The notes below the pieces were generated by a model. The model was not told where the DNA came from and did no database searches. It saw nothing but the letters and a program-made list of their open reading frames with translations. From the NCBI RefSeq assembly GCF_036195325.1, contig NZ_CP108101.1, forward strand, positions 2,170,001-2,234,000: DNA of 64,000 bases, given 5' to 3'. Positions 17,167 to 25,031 of the stretch are shown piece after piece (position 1 is the stretch's first letter; each line of letters begins with the position of its first letter). A program made the position numbers and the translations under genes. The DNA is from Streptomyces sp. NBC_00234. Lineage in GTDB: Bacteria > Actinomycetota > Actinomycetes > Streptomycetales > Streptomycetaceae.

Positions 17167-18030
17167 ATGCGAAACCCGGTAGGCGCGCACGTCCCGGTGG
17201 CGGGCGGCCTCGCCAAGGTCGGCCTCGAGTACGCCCGCGAGCTGGAGGCGGAGGCCGTACAGGTCTTTGCCGCCAATCCGCGCGGCTGGGCGACCCCGCC
17301 CGGCAATCCGGCGCAGGACGAGCTGTTCCGCGCCGAGTGCGCGGCCGGATCGGTCCCGGCGTACGTCCACGCGCCGTATCTGATCAATTTCGGCTCGCAC
17401 ACCGAGGCAACGGTGGAGCGGTCCGTGGAGTCGCTGCGCCACTCCCTGCGCAGGGCGAGGGAGATCGGCGCGCTGGGCGTCGTGGTGCACACGGGGTCGG
17501 CGACCGGCGGGCGGCCTCCCGCGGAGGCCCTCGCGCAGGTGCGCCGGTACATGCGGCCGCTGCTCGACGAGCTGACGCATGACGACGACCCGTTCCTGCT
17601 GCTGGAGTCGACGGCGGGGCAGGGCTTCTCGCTCTGCTCGCGGACCTGGGACTTCGGCCCGTACTTCGAGGCGCTGGACTCCCATCCCAAGCTGGGCATC
17701 TGCCTGGACACCTGCCACATCTACGCGGCGGGGCACGACCTGACCGGCCCCTCGGGCATGCGCCGGACCCTCGATCTCCTGGTGGACACCGTCGGCGAGG
17801 GCCGCCTGAAGCTGATCCACGCCAATGACTCCAAGGACGTGGTGGGAGCGCACAAGGACCGGCACGAGAACATCGGCGCCGGTCACATCGGGGCGGAGCC
17901 GTTCCGCGAGCTGTTCTCGCACCCGGCGACCGACGGCGTACCCCTGATCATCGAGACCCCCGGCGGCAAGGCGGGGCATGCGGCGGATGTGGCCCGGCTG
18001 AAGGAGCTGCGCGGTCCCGTGCCCGCTTGA
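17167..18030 (+). CDS. nfo: deoxyribonuclease IV (AP endonuclease, family 2)
   Basis: A protein of 287 residues. It cuts DNA 5' of abasic sites in base excision repair. The TIM-barrel zinc ligands of the EndoIV family are visible: GAHVPVAGGL, YVHAPYLINFGS, VVVHTGSATG, LLLESTAGQG, GICLDTCHIYAAG, KLIHANDSKDVVGAHKDRHENIGAGHIG and PLIIETPGG. The start codon is 6 nt after the kinase stop with a weak ribosome-binding site, so it is probably cotranscribed with the kinase. Confidence 0.95.
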   Translation: MRNPVGAHVPVAGGLAKVGLEYARELEAEAVQVFAANPRGWATPPGNPAQDELFRAECAAGSVPAYVHAPYLINFGSHTEATVERSVESLRHSLRRAREIGALGVVVHTGSATGGRPPAEALAQVRRYMRPLLDELTHDDDPFLLLESTAGQGFSLCSRTWDFGPYFEALDSHPKLGICLDTCHIYAAGHDLTGPSGMRRTLDLLVDTVGEGRLKLIHANDSKDVVGAHKDRHENIGAGHIGAEPFRELFSHPATDGVPLIIETPGGKAGHAADVARLKELRGPVPA

Positions 18031-18033
18031 GGA

Positions 18034-18050
18034 ATACCCCAGGGGGGTAT
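18034..18050. promoter_or_regulatory. CsoR-type copper operator
   Basis: Read on the minus strand the site is ATACCCCCCTGGGGTAT, matching the G-tract pseudo-palindrome bound by the copper sensor CsoR in Actinobacteria. It lies 50-66 nt before the DUF4396 gene and only 3 nt after the nfo stop codon. A 9-bp inverted repeat (CGGTTCCTG at 18052-18060, CAGGAACCG at 18068-18076) follows directly and could form a hairpin in the leader. No csoR or copper ATPase gene is in the window. Confidence 0.75.
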
Positions 18051-18099
18051 ACGGTTCCTGTTGTCGGCAGGAACCGCTATCCGGCTTTGGGGGAACACC

Positions 18100-18654
18100 A
18101 TGCAGCACGACAACCGCACGCACGACACCGCCGGGCACGAGGCGCACACCGGACACGGCCCCGCGGCGCACGACGCGCACGCCGGCCACGCCCACCACGG
18201 CGGCGGTACGGACGGCAAGGTCAGCTGGGCCATGGCCGCCAAGGCCACGCTGCACTGCCTCACCGGCTGTGCGATCGGCGAGATCCTCGGCATGGTGATC
18301 GGCACCGCCCTCGGCTGGAGCAACATGCAGACGATGGTGCTCGCGATCATCCTGGCGTTCTTCTTCGGTTACGCGCTGACCCTGCGCGGCATCCTGAAGG
18401 CCGGCGTCGACTTCCGTACGGCCTTCCGGGTCGCCCTCGCCGCCGACACCCTCTCGATCGCGGTGATGGAACTGATCGACAACGGCGTGATCGCTCTGTG
18501 GCCGGGCGCCATGGACGCCCACCTGGCGGATTCGATGTTCTGGATCGTCCTGGCCATCGCGCTGGCCGCCGCCTTCGTCATCACGGTCCCGGTCAACAAG
18601 TGGATGATCGGCCGCGGCAAGGGCCACGCCGTGGTGCACCAGTACCACCACTGA
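18100..18654 (+). CDS. DUF4396 membrane protein with His-rich N-terminus, likely copper-regulated
   Basis: A protein of 184 residues. The first 45 residues are packed with His (HGPAAHDAHAGHAHHGGG), which suggests metal binding. A membrane domain follows with about four helices (LHCLTGCAIGEILGMVIGTALG, MVLAIILAFFFGYALTLRGI, VALAADTLSIAVMELIDNGVIA and MFWIVLAIALAAAFVITVPVNKWMIG), as in DUF4396. The tail ends in His (HAVVHQYHH). The function of DUF4396 is unknown. The CsoR-type operator just upstream indicates induction by Cu(I), hence a possible role in copper storage, transport or sensing. The ATG at 18100 follows GGGGGAA. Confidence 0.8.
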   Translation: MQHDNRTHDTAGHEAHTGHGPAAHDAHAGHAHHGGGTDGKVSWAMAAKATLHCLTGCAIGEILGMVIGTALGWSNMQTMVLAIILAFFFGYALTLRGILKAGVDFRTAFRVALAADTLSIAVMELIDNGVIALWPGAMDAHLADSMFWIVLAIALAAAFVITVPVNKWMIGRGKGHAVVHQYHH

Positions 18655-18672
18655 GGCGCGGAGACCCGCAGG

Positions 18673-19305
18673 TCAGAGCTCGGGGCCGTCCCCGGGCTCC
18701 TCCTGGTAGGAGTAGCGCTGCTCGCTCCACGGGTCGCCGATGTTGTGATAGCCGCGCTCCTCCCAGAAGCCGCGGCGGTCGGCGGTCATGTACTCGATGC
18801 CGCGGACCCACTTGGGGCCCTTCCAGGCGTACAGGTGGGGCACGACCAGCCGCACCGGGAAGCCGTGTTCGGCGGTGAGCAGTTCGCCGTCCTTGTGGGT
18901 CGCGAACACGGTGCGGTCCGCCGCGAAGTCGGCGAGGCGGAGGTTCGAGCTGAATCCGTACTCGGCCCAGACCATCACATGGGTGACATTGGGTGCGGGC
19001 GGAGCGAGTTCCACGATGTTACGGGCGAGGACCCCGCCCCATTCGGCGCCGACCATGCTGAATTTCGTCACGCAGTGCAGATCCGCGACGACCGAGGAGA
19101 ACGGCAGGGCCGTGAACTCCTGGTGATTCCAGCAGCGCTTCTCGCCGTCCGCGGTGGCTCCGAAGACCCTGAACTCCCAGCGGTCCGGCTTGAACTTGGG
19201 AACGGGCCCGTAGTGGGTAACCGGCCAGCCGCGCTGCAGGCGCTGCCCCGGCGGAAGCTCGGACTGCCCTGATTCGCTGTATTCCCGGCTTTCCGGCTGA
19301 CCCAT
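18673..19305 (-). CDS. sulfite oxidase-like molybdopterin oxidoreductase
   Basis: A protein of 210 residues that covers the oxidoreductase molybdopterin-binding domain (YedY/SUOX fold). The Cys expected to bind molybdenum is in DLHCVTKFS; other family parts are WGGVLARNIVEL, VMVWAEYGFSSNLRLAD, AEHGFPVRLVVPHLYAWKGPKWVRGIEYM. There is no Tat signal, unlike MsrP, so it appears cytosolic. The substrate is unknown. Length is shorter than sulfite oxidases because the dimerisation domain is missing. It is divergent from bfr, and convergent with the DUF4396 gene. Confidence 0.85.
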   Translation of the reverse strand: MGQPESREYSESGQSELPPGQRLQRGWPVTHYGPVPKFKPDRWEFRVFGATADGEKRCWNHQEFTALPFSSVVADLHCVTKFSMVGAEWGGVLARNIVELAPPAPNVTHVMVWAEYGFSSNLRLADFAADRTVFATHKDGELLTAEHGFPVRLVVPHLYAWKGPKWVRGIEYMTADRRGFWEERGYHNIGDPWSEQRYSYQEEPGDGPEL

Positions 19306-19459
19306 GCCTCCATGGTGACAGACAGGCAGGGGTGGTCATGACCAGGGCAGAGTCGATTCGGGCAACTCGTACTAAGCGTGCACTTACTGGACGACCGGGG
19401 AGCGCAGTGCGAGGATGCGGCCAACTTGCCCAGTACACCGGTTGGAAGGAGCCTCTGCG

Positions 19460-19939
19460 ATGCAGGGCGACCCCGAGGTCCTCGAGTTCCTGAACGAACA
19501 GCTGACCGCCGAACTGACTGCCATCAACCAGTATTTCCTGCATGCAAAGATGCAGGACAACTTCGGCTGGACGAAGCTCGCCAAGTACACCCGGGCAGAG
19601 TCGTTCGACGAGATGAAGCATGCCGAGATTCTGACCGACCGCATTCTGTTCCTCGACGGCCTGCCCAATTACCAGCGGCTTTTCCATGTCCGGGTCGGCC
19701 AGACGGTCACCGAGATGTTCCAGGCCGACCGACAGGTCGAGGTGGAGGCGATCGACCGCCTCAAGCGGGGCATCGAGCTGATGCGCAACAAGGGCGACAT
19801 CACGTCCGCAAATATTTTTGAGTCCATCCTGGCGGACGAAGAGCACCACATCGACTATCTCGACACCCAGCTGGAACTGGTCGAGAAGCTCGGCGAGCCG
19901 CTCTACATCGCACAGCTGATCGAGCAGCCGGAGAGCTGA
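19460..19939 (+). CDS. bfr: bacterioferritin
   Basis: A protein of 159 residues, family length. It forms a 24-subunit iron-storing cage with haem at subunit interfaces. Ferroxidase ligands of the four-helix bundle are visible (LTAELTAINQYFLHAKM, ESFDEMKHAEILTDRILFL, FESILADEEHHIDYLDTQLEL); the Met in DEMKHAE is the haem ligand that marks bacterioferritin rather than plain ferritin. The ATG at 19460 has GGAAGGAG upstream. It is convergent with bfd, whose product releases its iron. No iron box was noticed in its own promoter. Confidence 0.96.
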   Translation: MQGDPEVLEFLNEQLTAELTAINQYFLHAKMQDNFGWTKLAKYTRAESFDEMKHAEILTDRILFLDGLPNYQRLFHVRVGQTVTEMFQADRQVEVEAIDRLKRGIELMRNKGDITSANIFESILADEEHHIDYLDTQLELVEKLGEPLYIAQLIEQPES

Positions 19940-19947
19940 TCCGGGGC

Positions 19948-20226
19948 TCAGGCCGCGTCGGAGAGCCGAATGTCCGCCGAACCGGTGACGACGGGCGTCG
20001 CGCCGACGGGACCGGCCAGCGACTCCTGCTTCTGGTCGAGCAGCTCGCGGCGCGGGCAGTCGCCACGCCCCAGCAGCGCCTGGATCCTCCGGACACAGCC
20101 ACCGCAGTCCGTACCGGCCTTGCAGGCGGAGGCTATCTGCCGGGGCGTACAGGCGCCGGCGTCCGCATGCTGCTTGACCTGCTGTTCCGTGACTCCGAAA
20201 CACGAGCAGACGTACATGCGGTTCAC
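19948..20226 (-). CDS. bfd: bacterioferritin-associated ferredoxin ([2Fe-2S] Bfd-like)
   Basis: A protein of 92 residues. The four Cys of the BFD-like [2Fe-2S] domain are in YVCSCFGVTEQQVKQH and CKAGTDCGGCVRRIQALL. Bfd reduces the iron core of bacterioferritin so that Fe(II) can leave. About 35 residues after the cluster domain have no known role. The start is ATG at 20226 or, three codons on, 20217. The gene is convergent with bfr. An iron box (20265-20283) overlaps its promoter, so it should be expressed under iron starvation, in line with mobilising stored iron. Confidence 0.9.
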   Translation of the reverse strand: MNRMYVCSCFGVTEQQVKQHADAGACTPRQIASACKAGTDCGGCVRRIQALLGRGDCPRRELLDQKQESLAGPVGATPVVTGSADIRLSDAA

Positions 20227-20264
20227 CTCCCACCGGGATCGATCGCTAGCGCCGCCCCGATCTT

Positions 20265-20283
20265 TTCGGTGAGGCTAACCTAA
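20265..20283. promoter_or_regulatory. Iron box (DmdR1/IdeR operator) before bfd
   Basis: On the minus strand the site reads TTAGGTTAGCCTCACCGAA. It matches the 19-bp IdeR/DmdR iron-box consensus TTAGGTTAGGCTAACCTAA at 16 positions. It lies 39-57 nt before the bfd start codon, where the Fe(II)-bound repressor would block transcription. Confidence 0.85.
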
Positions 20284-20324
20284 CCTTACCCGTCGACCCT
20301 GGTGGGTAAAAGCCCCGGAACGGC

Positions 20325-20361
20325 CTGTGGGGCACGGATCACATCGATCCGTGCCCCACAG
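20325..20361 (-). terminator. Terminator of the DAHP synthase gene
   Basis: A perfect 16-bp stem (20325-20340 with 20346-20361) with a 5-nt loop lies 20 nt after the stop codon of the DAHP synthase gene. On the minus strand a short TTTT stretch occurs further downstream. Confidence 0.8.
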
Positions 20362-20380
20362 CCGTACAGTCCGGCGATTC

Positions 20381-21736
20381 CTACTGGTCGCGGTACATCT
20401 CGGCGACCAGGAACGCCAGGTCCAGCGACTGGCTGCGGTTGAGCCGGGGGTCGCAGGCCGTCTCGTAACGCTGGTGCAGGTCGTCCACGAAGATCTCGTG
20501 ACCGCCGCCGACGCACTCGGTGACATCGTCACCGGTGAGCTCGACGTGGATGCCGCCCGGGTGCGTCCCCAGACCCTTGTGCACCTCGAAGAAGCCCTTG
20601 ACCTCGTCGAGGACGTCGTCGAAGCGGCGGGTCTTGTGGCCGGACGCGGCCTCGAAGGTGTTGCCGTGCATCGGGTCCGTCACCCACGCCACGGTGGCGC
20701 CGGAGGCGGTGACCTTCTCGACGAGCTCGGGGAGCTTGTCGCGGACCTTGTCGGCGCCCATGCGGACGATGAAGGTCAGCCGGCCCGGCTCGCGGTCCGG
20801 GTCGAGGCGGTCGATGTAACCGAGCGCGTCGTCGACGGTGGTCGTCGGGCCGAGCTTGATGCCGATCGGGTTGCTGATCTTCGAGGCGAACTCGATGTGC
20901 GCGCCGTCCATCTGGCGGGTGCGCTCACCGATCCACACCATGTGGCCCGAGGTGTCGTACAGCTTGCCGGTGCGCGAGTCGGTGCGCGTCAGCGAGGACT
21001 CGTAGTCCAGCAGGAGCGCCTCGTGCGAGGCGTAGAACTCGACCGCCTTGAATTCGGCCGGGTCCGTGCCGCACGCCTTCATGAAGTTCAGCGCGTTGTC
21101 GATCTCGCGGGCCAGGGCCTCGTAGCGCTGGCCGGAGGGCGAGGACCTCACGAAGTCCTGGTTCCAGGCGTGGACCTGGCGCAGGTCGGCGTAACCGCCG
21201 GTGGTGAAGGCACGCACCAGGTTCAGCGTCGAAGCGGACGCGTGGTACATCTGCTTCAGCCGCTGGGGGTCCGGGATACGGGCGGCCTCGGTGAAGTCGA
21301 AGCCGTTGACGGAGTCGCCGCGGTAGGTCGGCAGGGTCACGCCGTCGCGGGTCTCGGTCGACTTGGAACGCGGCTTGGAGTACTGACCGGCGATCCGGCC
21401 GATCTTCACGACCGGCACGGAGGCCGCGTAGGTGAGGACGGCACTCATCTGGAGCAACGTCTTGAGCTTGGCTCGGATGTGCTCGGCCGACACGGCGTCG
21501 AACGCCTCGGCGCAGTCGCCGCCCTGCAGCAGGAACGCCTCGCCCTTGGCGACGGCTCCCATGCGGGCACGCAGCTGGTCGCACTCGCCGGCAAAGACGA
21601 GAGGCGGATACGACTCGAGGTCCGCGAGCACATCGCGCAGGGCCTCGGAGTCGGGGTACTCGGGCTGCTGCGCCGCGGGAAGGTCTCGCCAGGTCGCCTT
21701 GTCGGCGACACTTCGGGATTCAGCTTTCACGATCAC
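20381..21736 (-). CDS. aroH: class II 3-deoxy-7-phosphoheptulonate (DAHP) synthase
   Basis: A protein of 451 residues of the plant/actinobacterial type II family. It makes DAHP from PEP and erythrose 4-phosphate, the first step of the shikimate pathway. Family motifs are FLLQGGDCAEAF, RIAGQYSKPRS, GFDFTEAARIPDP, DPAEFKAVEFYASHEALLLDYE, VGIGERTRQ-like WIGERTRQMDGAH, NPIGIKLGPTT, WVTDPMHGNTF and GIHVELTGDDVTECVGGG. A -10 box TAGTCT (21743-21748) ends 6 nt before GTG 21736, predicting a leaderless mRNA; another GTG lies two codons on. It is divergent from the tryptophan leader, so aromatic supply and tryptophan synthesis share one control region. Confidence 0.96.
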   Translation of the reverse strand: MIVKAESRSVADKATWRDLPAAQQPEYPDSEALRDVLADLESYPPLVFAGECDQLRARMGAVAKGEAFLLQGGDCAEAFDAVSAEHIRAKLKTLLQMSAVLTYAASVPVVKIGRIAGQYSKPRSKSTETRDGVTLPTYRGDSVNGFDFTEAARIPDPQRLKQMYHASASTLNLVRAFTTGGYADLRQVHAWNQDFVRSSPSGQRYEALAREIDNALNFMKACGTDPAEFKAVEFYASHEALLLDYESSLTRTDSRTGKLYDTSGHMVWIGERTRQMDGAHIEFASKISNPIGIKLGPTTTVDDALGYIDRLDPDREPGRLTFIVRMGADKVRDKLPELVEKVTASGATVAWVTDPMHGNTFEAASGHKTRRFDDVLDEVKGFFEVHKGLGTHPGGIHVELTGDDVTECVGGGHEIFVDDLHQRYETACDPRLNRSQSLDLAFLVAEMYRDQ

Positions 21737-21880
21737 ACCGCAAGACTACGGGGTCGCCGCTCCCCGACCGGCACACGCTCGCCTGGTGAGACAGACCGTC
21801 CGAAGTCACCCCGGGGAACGGCCGCCGCCAGGGGGCACGACGGGCGCCGCGCCCGGTCGCGGTGCGCTACGATCCACGGC

Positions 21881-21937
21881 ATGTTCGCGCAGACAAACCA
21901 GAACTGGTGGTGGACCGCTCATCCGGCGGCCCGCTGA
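21881..21937 (+). CDS. trpL: trp leader peptide
   Basis: A short ORF encoding MFAQTNQNWWWTAHPAAR. The three consecutive Trp codons at 21905-21913 are the sensor of a transcription attenuator. Its ATG lies 7 nt after a -10 box TACGAT (21868-21873), so the leader mRNA itself appears to start at, or next to, the AUG. Ribosome stalling at the Trp codons under tryptophan shortage would prevent the terminator hairpin downstream. Confidence 0.93.
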   Translation: MFAQTNQNWWWTAHPAAR

Positions 21938-21960
21938 TTCATCGCGCGTACACACTTCGC

Positions 21961-21985
21961 GAAGGCCGCCCGGGGGGCGGCCTTC
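21961..21985 (+). terminator. Tryptophan attenuator terminator
   Basis: An 11-bp perfect stem (21961-21971 with 21975-21985) and 3-nt loop follow the leader peptide by 23 nt, then TCTGCGTTT. GGCCGCC (21964-21970) in its left arm can pair instead with GGCGGCC (21926-21932) near the end of the leader ORF, giving the mutually exclusive antiterminator. This is the classical attenuation layout, controlling the anthranilate synthase gene at 22027. Confidence 0.9.
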
Positions 21986-22026
21986 TCTGCGTTTCGGAGC
22001 CGTTCCTCCTCATCGGAAGGAACACC

Positions 22027-23913
22027 ATGCCCGTTTCCGCGACCGACCTCGTCCACCGCCTGCTCCGGGACGACTGCCCGCCCTTCGCCCTGCTGCGCAG
22101 GCGCACTCCGGGCCACGACCACGACACCGTCGACGTACTGATCGGCCGCGTCCGTGAAGCGGACCGGCTCGCCGACATCCCCGTGGGCGAACAGCCCTCG
22201 CTCGCCCTGGTGCCGTTCCGGCAGATCGCCGAGCGTGGCTTCGACGTCCGCGACGACGGCACTCCGCTGTCCGTCCTGCTCGCCCAGGAGTCGTACGCGC
22301 TGCCGCTCGACGAGGTGCTCGCCGCGCTTCCCGCCCATGAGGTGCGCGTGGAGGGCGGGAGCTTCGACGTGCCCGACGCGGAGTACGCGGAGACCGTCCG
22401 GCGGGTCATCGAGGACGAGATCGGGCAGGGCGAGGGCGCGAACTTCGTGATCCGGCGCACCTTCGGCGGCGAGATCCCCGGATTCGGCCGGGCCGACGCG
22501 CTGGCACTGTTCCGGCGGCTGCTGGCGGGCGAGCGGGGTGCGTACTGGACGTTCGTCGTGCACACCGGGGACCGGACCCTGGTCGGTGCCAGCCCGGAGG
22601 TGCATGTGCGGATGTCCGGCGGCACGGTCGTGATGAACCCGATCAGCGGAACCTACCGCTACCCCGCCGGCGGCCCCACCGCCGAGAGCCTGCTGGCCTT
22701 CCTCGGGGACCGCAAGGAGACCGAGGAGCTCTCCATGGTGGTCGACGAGGAACTCAAGATGATGTGCACCGTGGGCGACATGGGCGGGGTGGTGGTCGGC
22801 CCCCGGCTGAAGGAGATGGCCCATCTCGCGCACACCGAGTACGAACTGCGCGGGCGCTCCTCGCTGGATGTCCGGGAGGTCCTCAAGGAGACCATGTTCG
22901 CGGCGACGGTCACCGGCTCCCCCGTGCAGAACGCCTGCCGGGTGATCGAGCGGTACGAACCCGGTGGCCGCGGCTACTACGCGGGCGCGCTGGCCCTGCT
23001 GCGCCTCGACGCGAACGGGGCGCAGACCCTCGACTCACCGATCCTGATCCGGACCGCGGACATCTCGGCCGACGGACACCTGAAGGTTCCCGTCGGCGCC
23101 ACGCTCGTACGCCACTCGACCCCGGAGAGCGAGGTCGCCGAGACCCACGCCAAGGCGGCCGGGGTACTGACCGCCCTGGGCGTGCGGCCGGGCCGGCCCC
23201 GGGCGGAGGCCGAGCGTCCGCAGCTGGCCTCCGATCCGCGGGTGCAGGCGGCGCTGGACGACCGGCGCGGCGGGCTCGCACCGTTCTGGCTGCGGATGCA
23301 GGAGCGCACGCAGGAGCTGTCCGGTCATGCCCTGGTGGTGGACGGCGAGGACACCTTCACCGCGATGCTGGCCCATCTGCTGCGGTCGTCGGGTCTGGAG
23401 GTGTCGGTGCGCCGGTACGACGAGCCCGGGCTGCGCGATGCCGTACGGGTGCACGAGGGTCCCGTCGTGCTGGGACCCGGGCCCGGGAACCCCGCCGACG
23501 CCGCTGATCCGAAGATGCGGCTGCTGCGCGCGATGGCCGCCGAACTGCTCCGTGACCACCGGCACGGACTGCTCGGGGTCTGCCTCGGACACGAGCTGAT
23601 CGCCGCCGAGCTGGGCATGGAGATCGTCCGTAAGGCGGTGCCCCACCAGGGGGCGCAGACCCGGATCGAGCTGTTCGGCCGTCCGGAGACCGTCGGTTTC
23701 TACAACAGCTTCACGGCCCGCTGCGACGAGTCGACGGCCGCCGAGCTGACCGCGCACGCCATCGAGTCGAGCCGGGACGCGGCCACCGGTGAGCTGCACG
23801 CGCTGCGCGGGCAGGGCTTCGCGTCCGTGCAGTTCCATCCGGAGTCGGTCCTGACCGTGCGCGGGGCCGCGATCGTGACCGAGCTGCTGGCGGGTCTGCC
23901 GGTGCTCAGCTGA
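22027..23913 (+). CDS. trpE: anthranilate synthase, fused TrpE-TrpG type
   Basis: A protein of 628 residues with two domains. Residues about 1-420 form the chorismate-binding component I (VIRRTFGGEIPGFGRADALALFRRLLAGERGAYWTFVVHT, NPISGTYRY, EELSMVVDEELKMMCTVGD, RGYYAGALALL). Residues about 440-628 form a class I glutamine amidotransferase with the nucleophile in LLGVCLGHELIAAELGM and the His-Glu pair in QFHPESVLT. It converts chorismate and glutamine to anthranilate. The overall fusion also resembles PhzE and aminodeoxyisochorismate synthases, but the Trp-rich leader and attenuator argue for tryptophan synthesis. GGAAGG precedes the ATG. Confidence 0.9.
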   Translation: MPVSATDLVHRLLRDDCPPFALLRRRTPGHDHDTVDVLIGRVREADRLADIPVGEQPSLALVPFRQIAERGFDVRDDGTPLSVLLAQESYALPLDEVLAALPAHEVRVEGGSFDVPDAEYAETVRRVIEDEIGQGEGANFVIRRTFGGEIPGFGRADALALFRRLLAGERGAYWTFVVHTGDRTLVGASPEVHVRMSGGTVVMNPISGTYRYPAGGPTAESLLAFLGDRKETEELSMVVDEELKMMCTVGDMGGVVVGPRLKEMAHLAHTEYELRGRSSLDVREVLKETMFAATVTGSPVQNACRVIERYEPGGRGYYAGALALLRLDANGAQTLDSPILIRTADISADGHLKVPVGATLVRHSTPESEVAETHAKAAGVLTALGVRPGRPRAEAERPQLASDPRVQAALDDRRGGLAPFWLRMQERTQELSGHALVVDGEDTFTAMLAHLLRSSGLEVSVRRYDEPGLRDAVRVHEGPVVLGPGPGNPADAADPKMRLLRAMAAELLRDHRHGLLGVCLGHELIAAELGMEIVRKAVPHQGAQTRIELFGRPETVGFYNSFTARCDESTAAELTAHAIESSRDAATGELHALRGQGFASVQFHPESVLTVRGAAIVTELLAGLPVLS

Positions 23914-23925
23914 CGGAGTGAGCGG

Positions 23926-23948
23926 GGCCCCGGCGGTCGTCCGGGGCC
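23926..23948. terminator. Bidirectional terminator
   Basis: An 8-bp GC stem (GGCCCCGG at 23926-23933, CCGGGGCC at 23941-23948) with a 7-nt loop sits between the convergent anthranilate synthase and D-2-hydroxyacid dehydrogenase genes and touches the stop codon of the latter. Confidence 0.65.
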
Positions 23949-24953
23949 TCAGTCACCGGGGAGGGCCGGCACGAGGACGTTGTCGCTGCGGCGGCCGGCC
24001 AGGTAGTCGGCGACGTTCCGCACGGTGGCTTCCACGATCTGGCCCACCGCGTCCTCGGTGTAGTACGCCTGGTGCGAGGTCACGACGACGTTCGGGAAGG
24101 TGACCAGCCTGGCCAGGGTGTCGTCGTCCACGCCTTCCAGGGACTTGTCGAGGAAGAAGAGCCCGGCCTCCGCCTCGTACACATCGAGCCCCACACCCGT
24201 GAAGCGGCCCGCCCTGAGCTCGGCGACCAGCGCCATGGTGTCGATGAGTCCGCCACGGCTGGAGTTGATCAGGATCGCGTCGTCCTTCATCGCGGACAGG
24301 GCCTCCCTGCCGATGATGTGGTGGGTCGCGGGCAGCAGCGGTACGTGGAGGCTGATCAGGTCGGCCTCGGCGAGGAGCCGCTCCTTCTCGACGTACGTCA
24401 TGCCGAGCTCCAGGCACGCGGGATTCTCGGCCACGTCCCAGCCCAGCAGCTTCATGCCGAACCCGTGGGCGATCCGGGTGAACGCCTCGCCGATCTTTCC
24501 GGTGCCGATCACTCCGACGGTGCGTCCGCGCATGTCGCGTCCGAGCAGCCCGTCCAGACGGAAGTCGAAGTCGCGGGTGCGGCTCGCGGCGCGGATGATG
24601 CGGCGGTTGACCGCCATCGCCAGGGTCCAGGCGAATTCGGCGACGGAGTACGGCGAGTAGTACGAGACCCGGGCGACGCGCAGGGCCAGGCGCTCGGCGA
24701 CGTCGAGGTCGATGTTGTTGAAGCCCGTGGAGCGCTGGGCGATCATCTGCGTGCCGCCCGCCGCGAGGGTCTGCAGGACGCCGCTGCCGAGGTCGGCGTT
24801 GACGCTGGTGGAGATGATCTCGTAGCCCGCCGCGATCGGTGCGGTGTCCCTGTTCAGGAAGACGTCCAGGCAGCGGACCTCGTGCTGTCCGGCGAAGGCT
24901 TTCTCGATCAGGGGCTTCTCGTCGGACTGCACACCAAATGCCAGGATTTCCAC
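23949..24953 (-). CDS. D-2-hydroxyacid dehydrogenase (D-lactate dehydrogenase type)
   Basis: A protein of 334 residues. It reduces a 2-keto acid with NADH, most likely pyruvate to D-lactate. The NAD motif is GRTVGVIGTGKIGEAFTRIAHGFGMKLLGWD, with catalytic Arg in ILINSSRGGLIDT and Glu in GVGLDVYEAEAGLF, and the His in VVTSHQAYYTEDAV. These match the D-LDH (LdhA) branch (substrate domain begins MEILAFGVQSDEKPLIEKAF). The GTG at 24953 has GGGAG upstream. The gene stands alone between the anthranilate synthase gene and the two-component operon. Confidence 0.9.
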   Translation of the reverse strand: MEILAFGVQSDEKPLIEKAFAGQHEVRCLDVFLNRDTAPIAAGYEIISTSVNADLGSGVLQTLAAGGTQMIAQRSTGFNNIDLDVAERLALRVARVSYYSPYSVAEFAWTLAMAVNRRIIRAASRTRDFDFRLDGLLGRDMRGRTVGVIGTGKIGEAFTRIAHGFGMKLLGWDVAENPACLELGMTYVEKERLLAEADLISLHVPLLPATHHIIGREALSAMKDDAILINSSRGGLIDTMALVAELRAGRFTGVGLDVYEAEAGLFFLDKSLEGVDDDTLARLVTFPNVVVTSHQAYYTEDAVGQIVEATVRNVADYLAGRRSDNVLVPALPGD

Positions 24954-25031
24954 GAGGTCTCCCGTTTTTCGCGCAGCGAGGGGTAGGGGCCGGTCATCGC
25001 GAATATACGGCCCGCCCCCTCGGTGCGCCGC

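Noticed and set aside
16375..18651. A 758-codon open frame on the minus strand opposite the kinase, nfo and DUF4396 genes
   Set aside because: It is the complementary reading of high-GC coding sequence. Protein composition is unnatural (runs of Arg, Gly, His, Pro), and the plus strand has clear domain matches.
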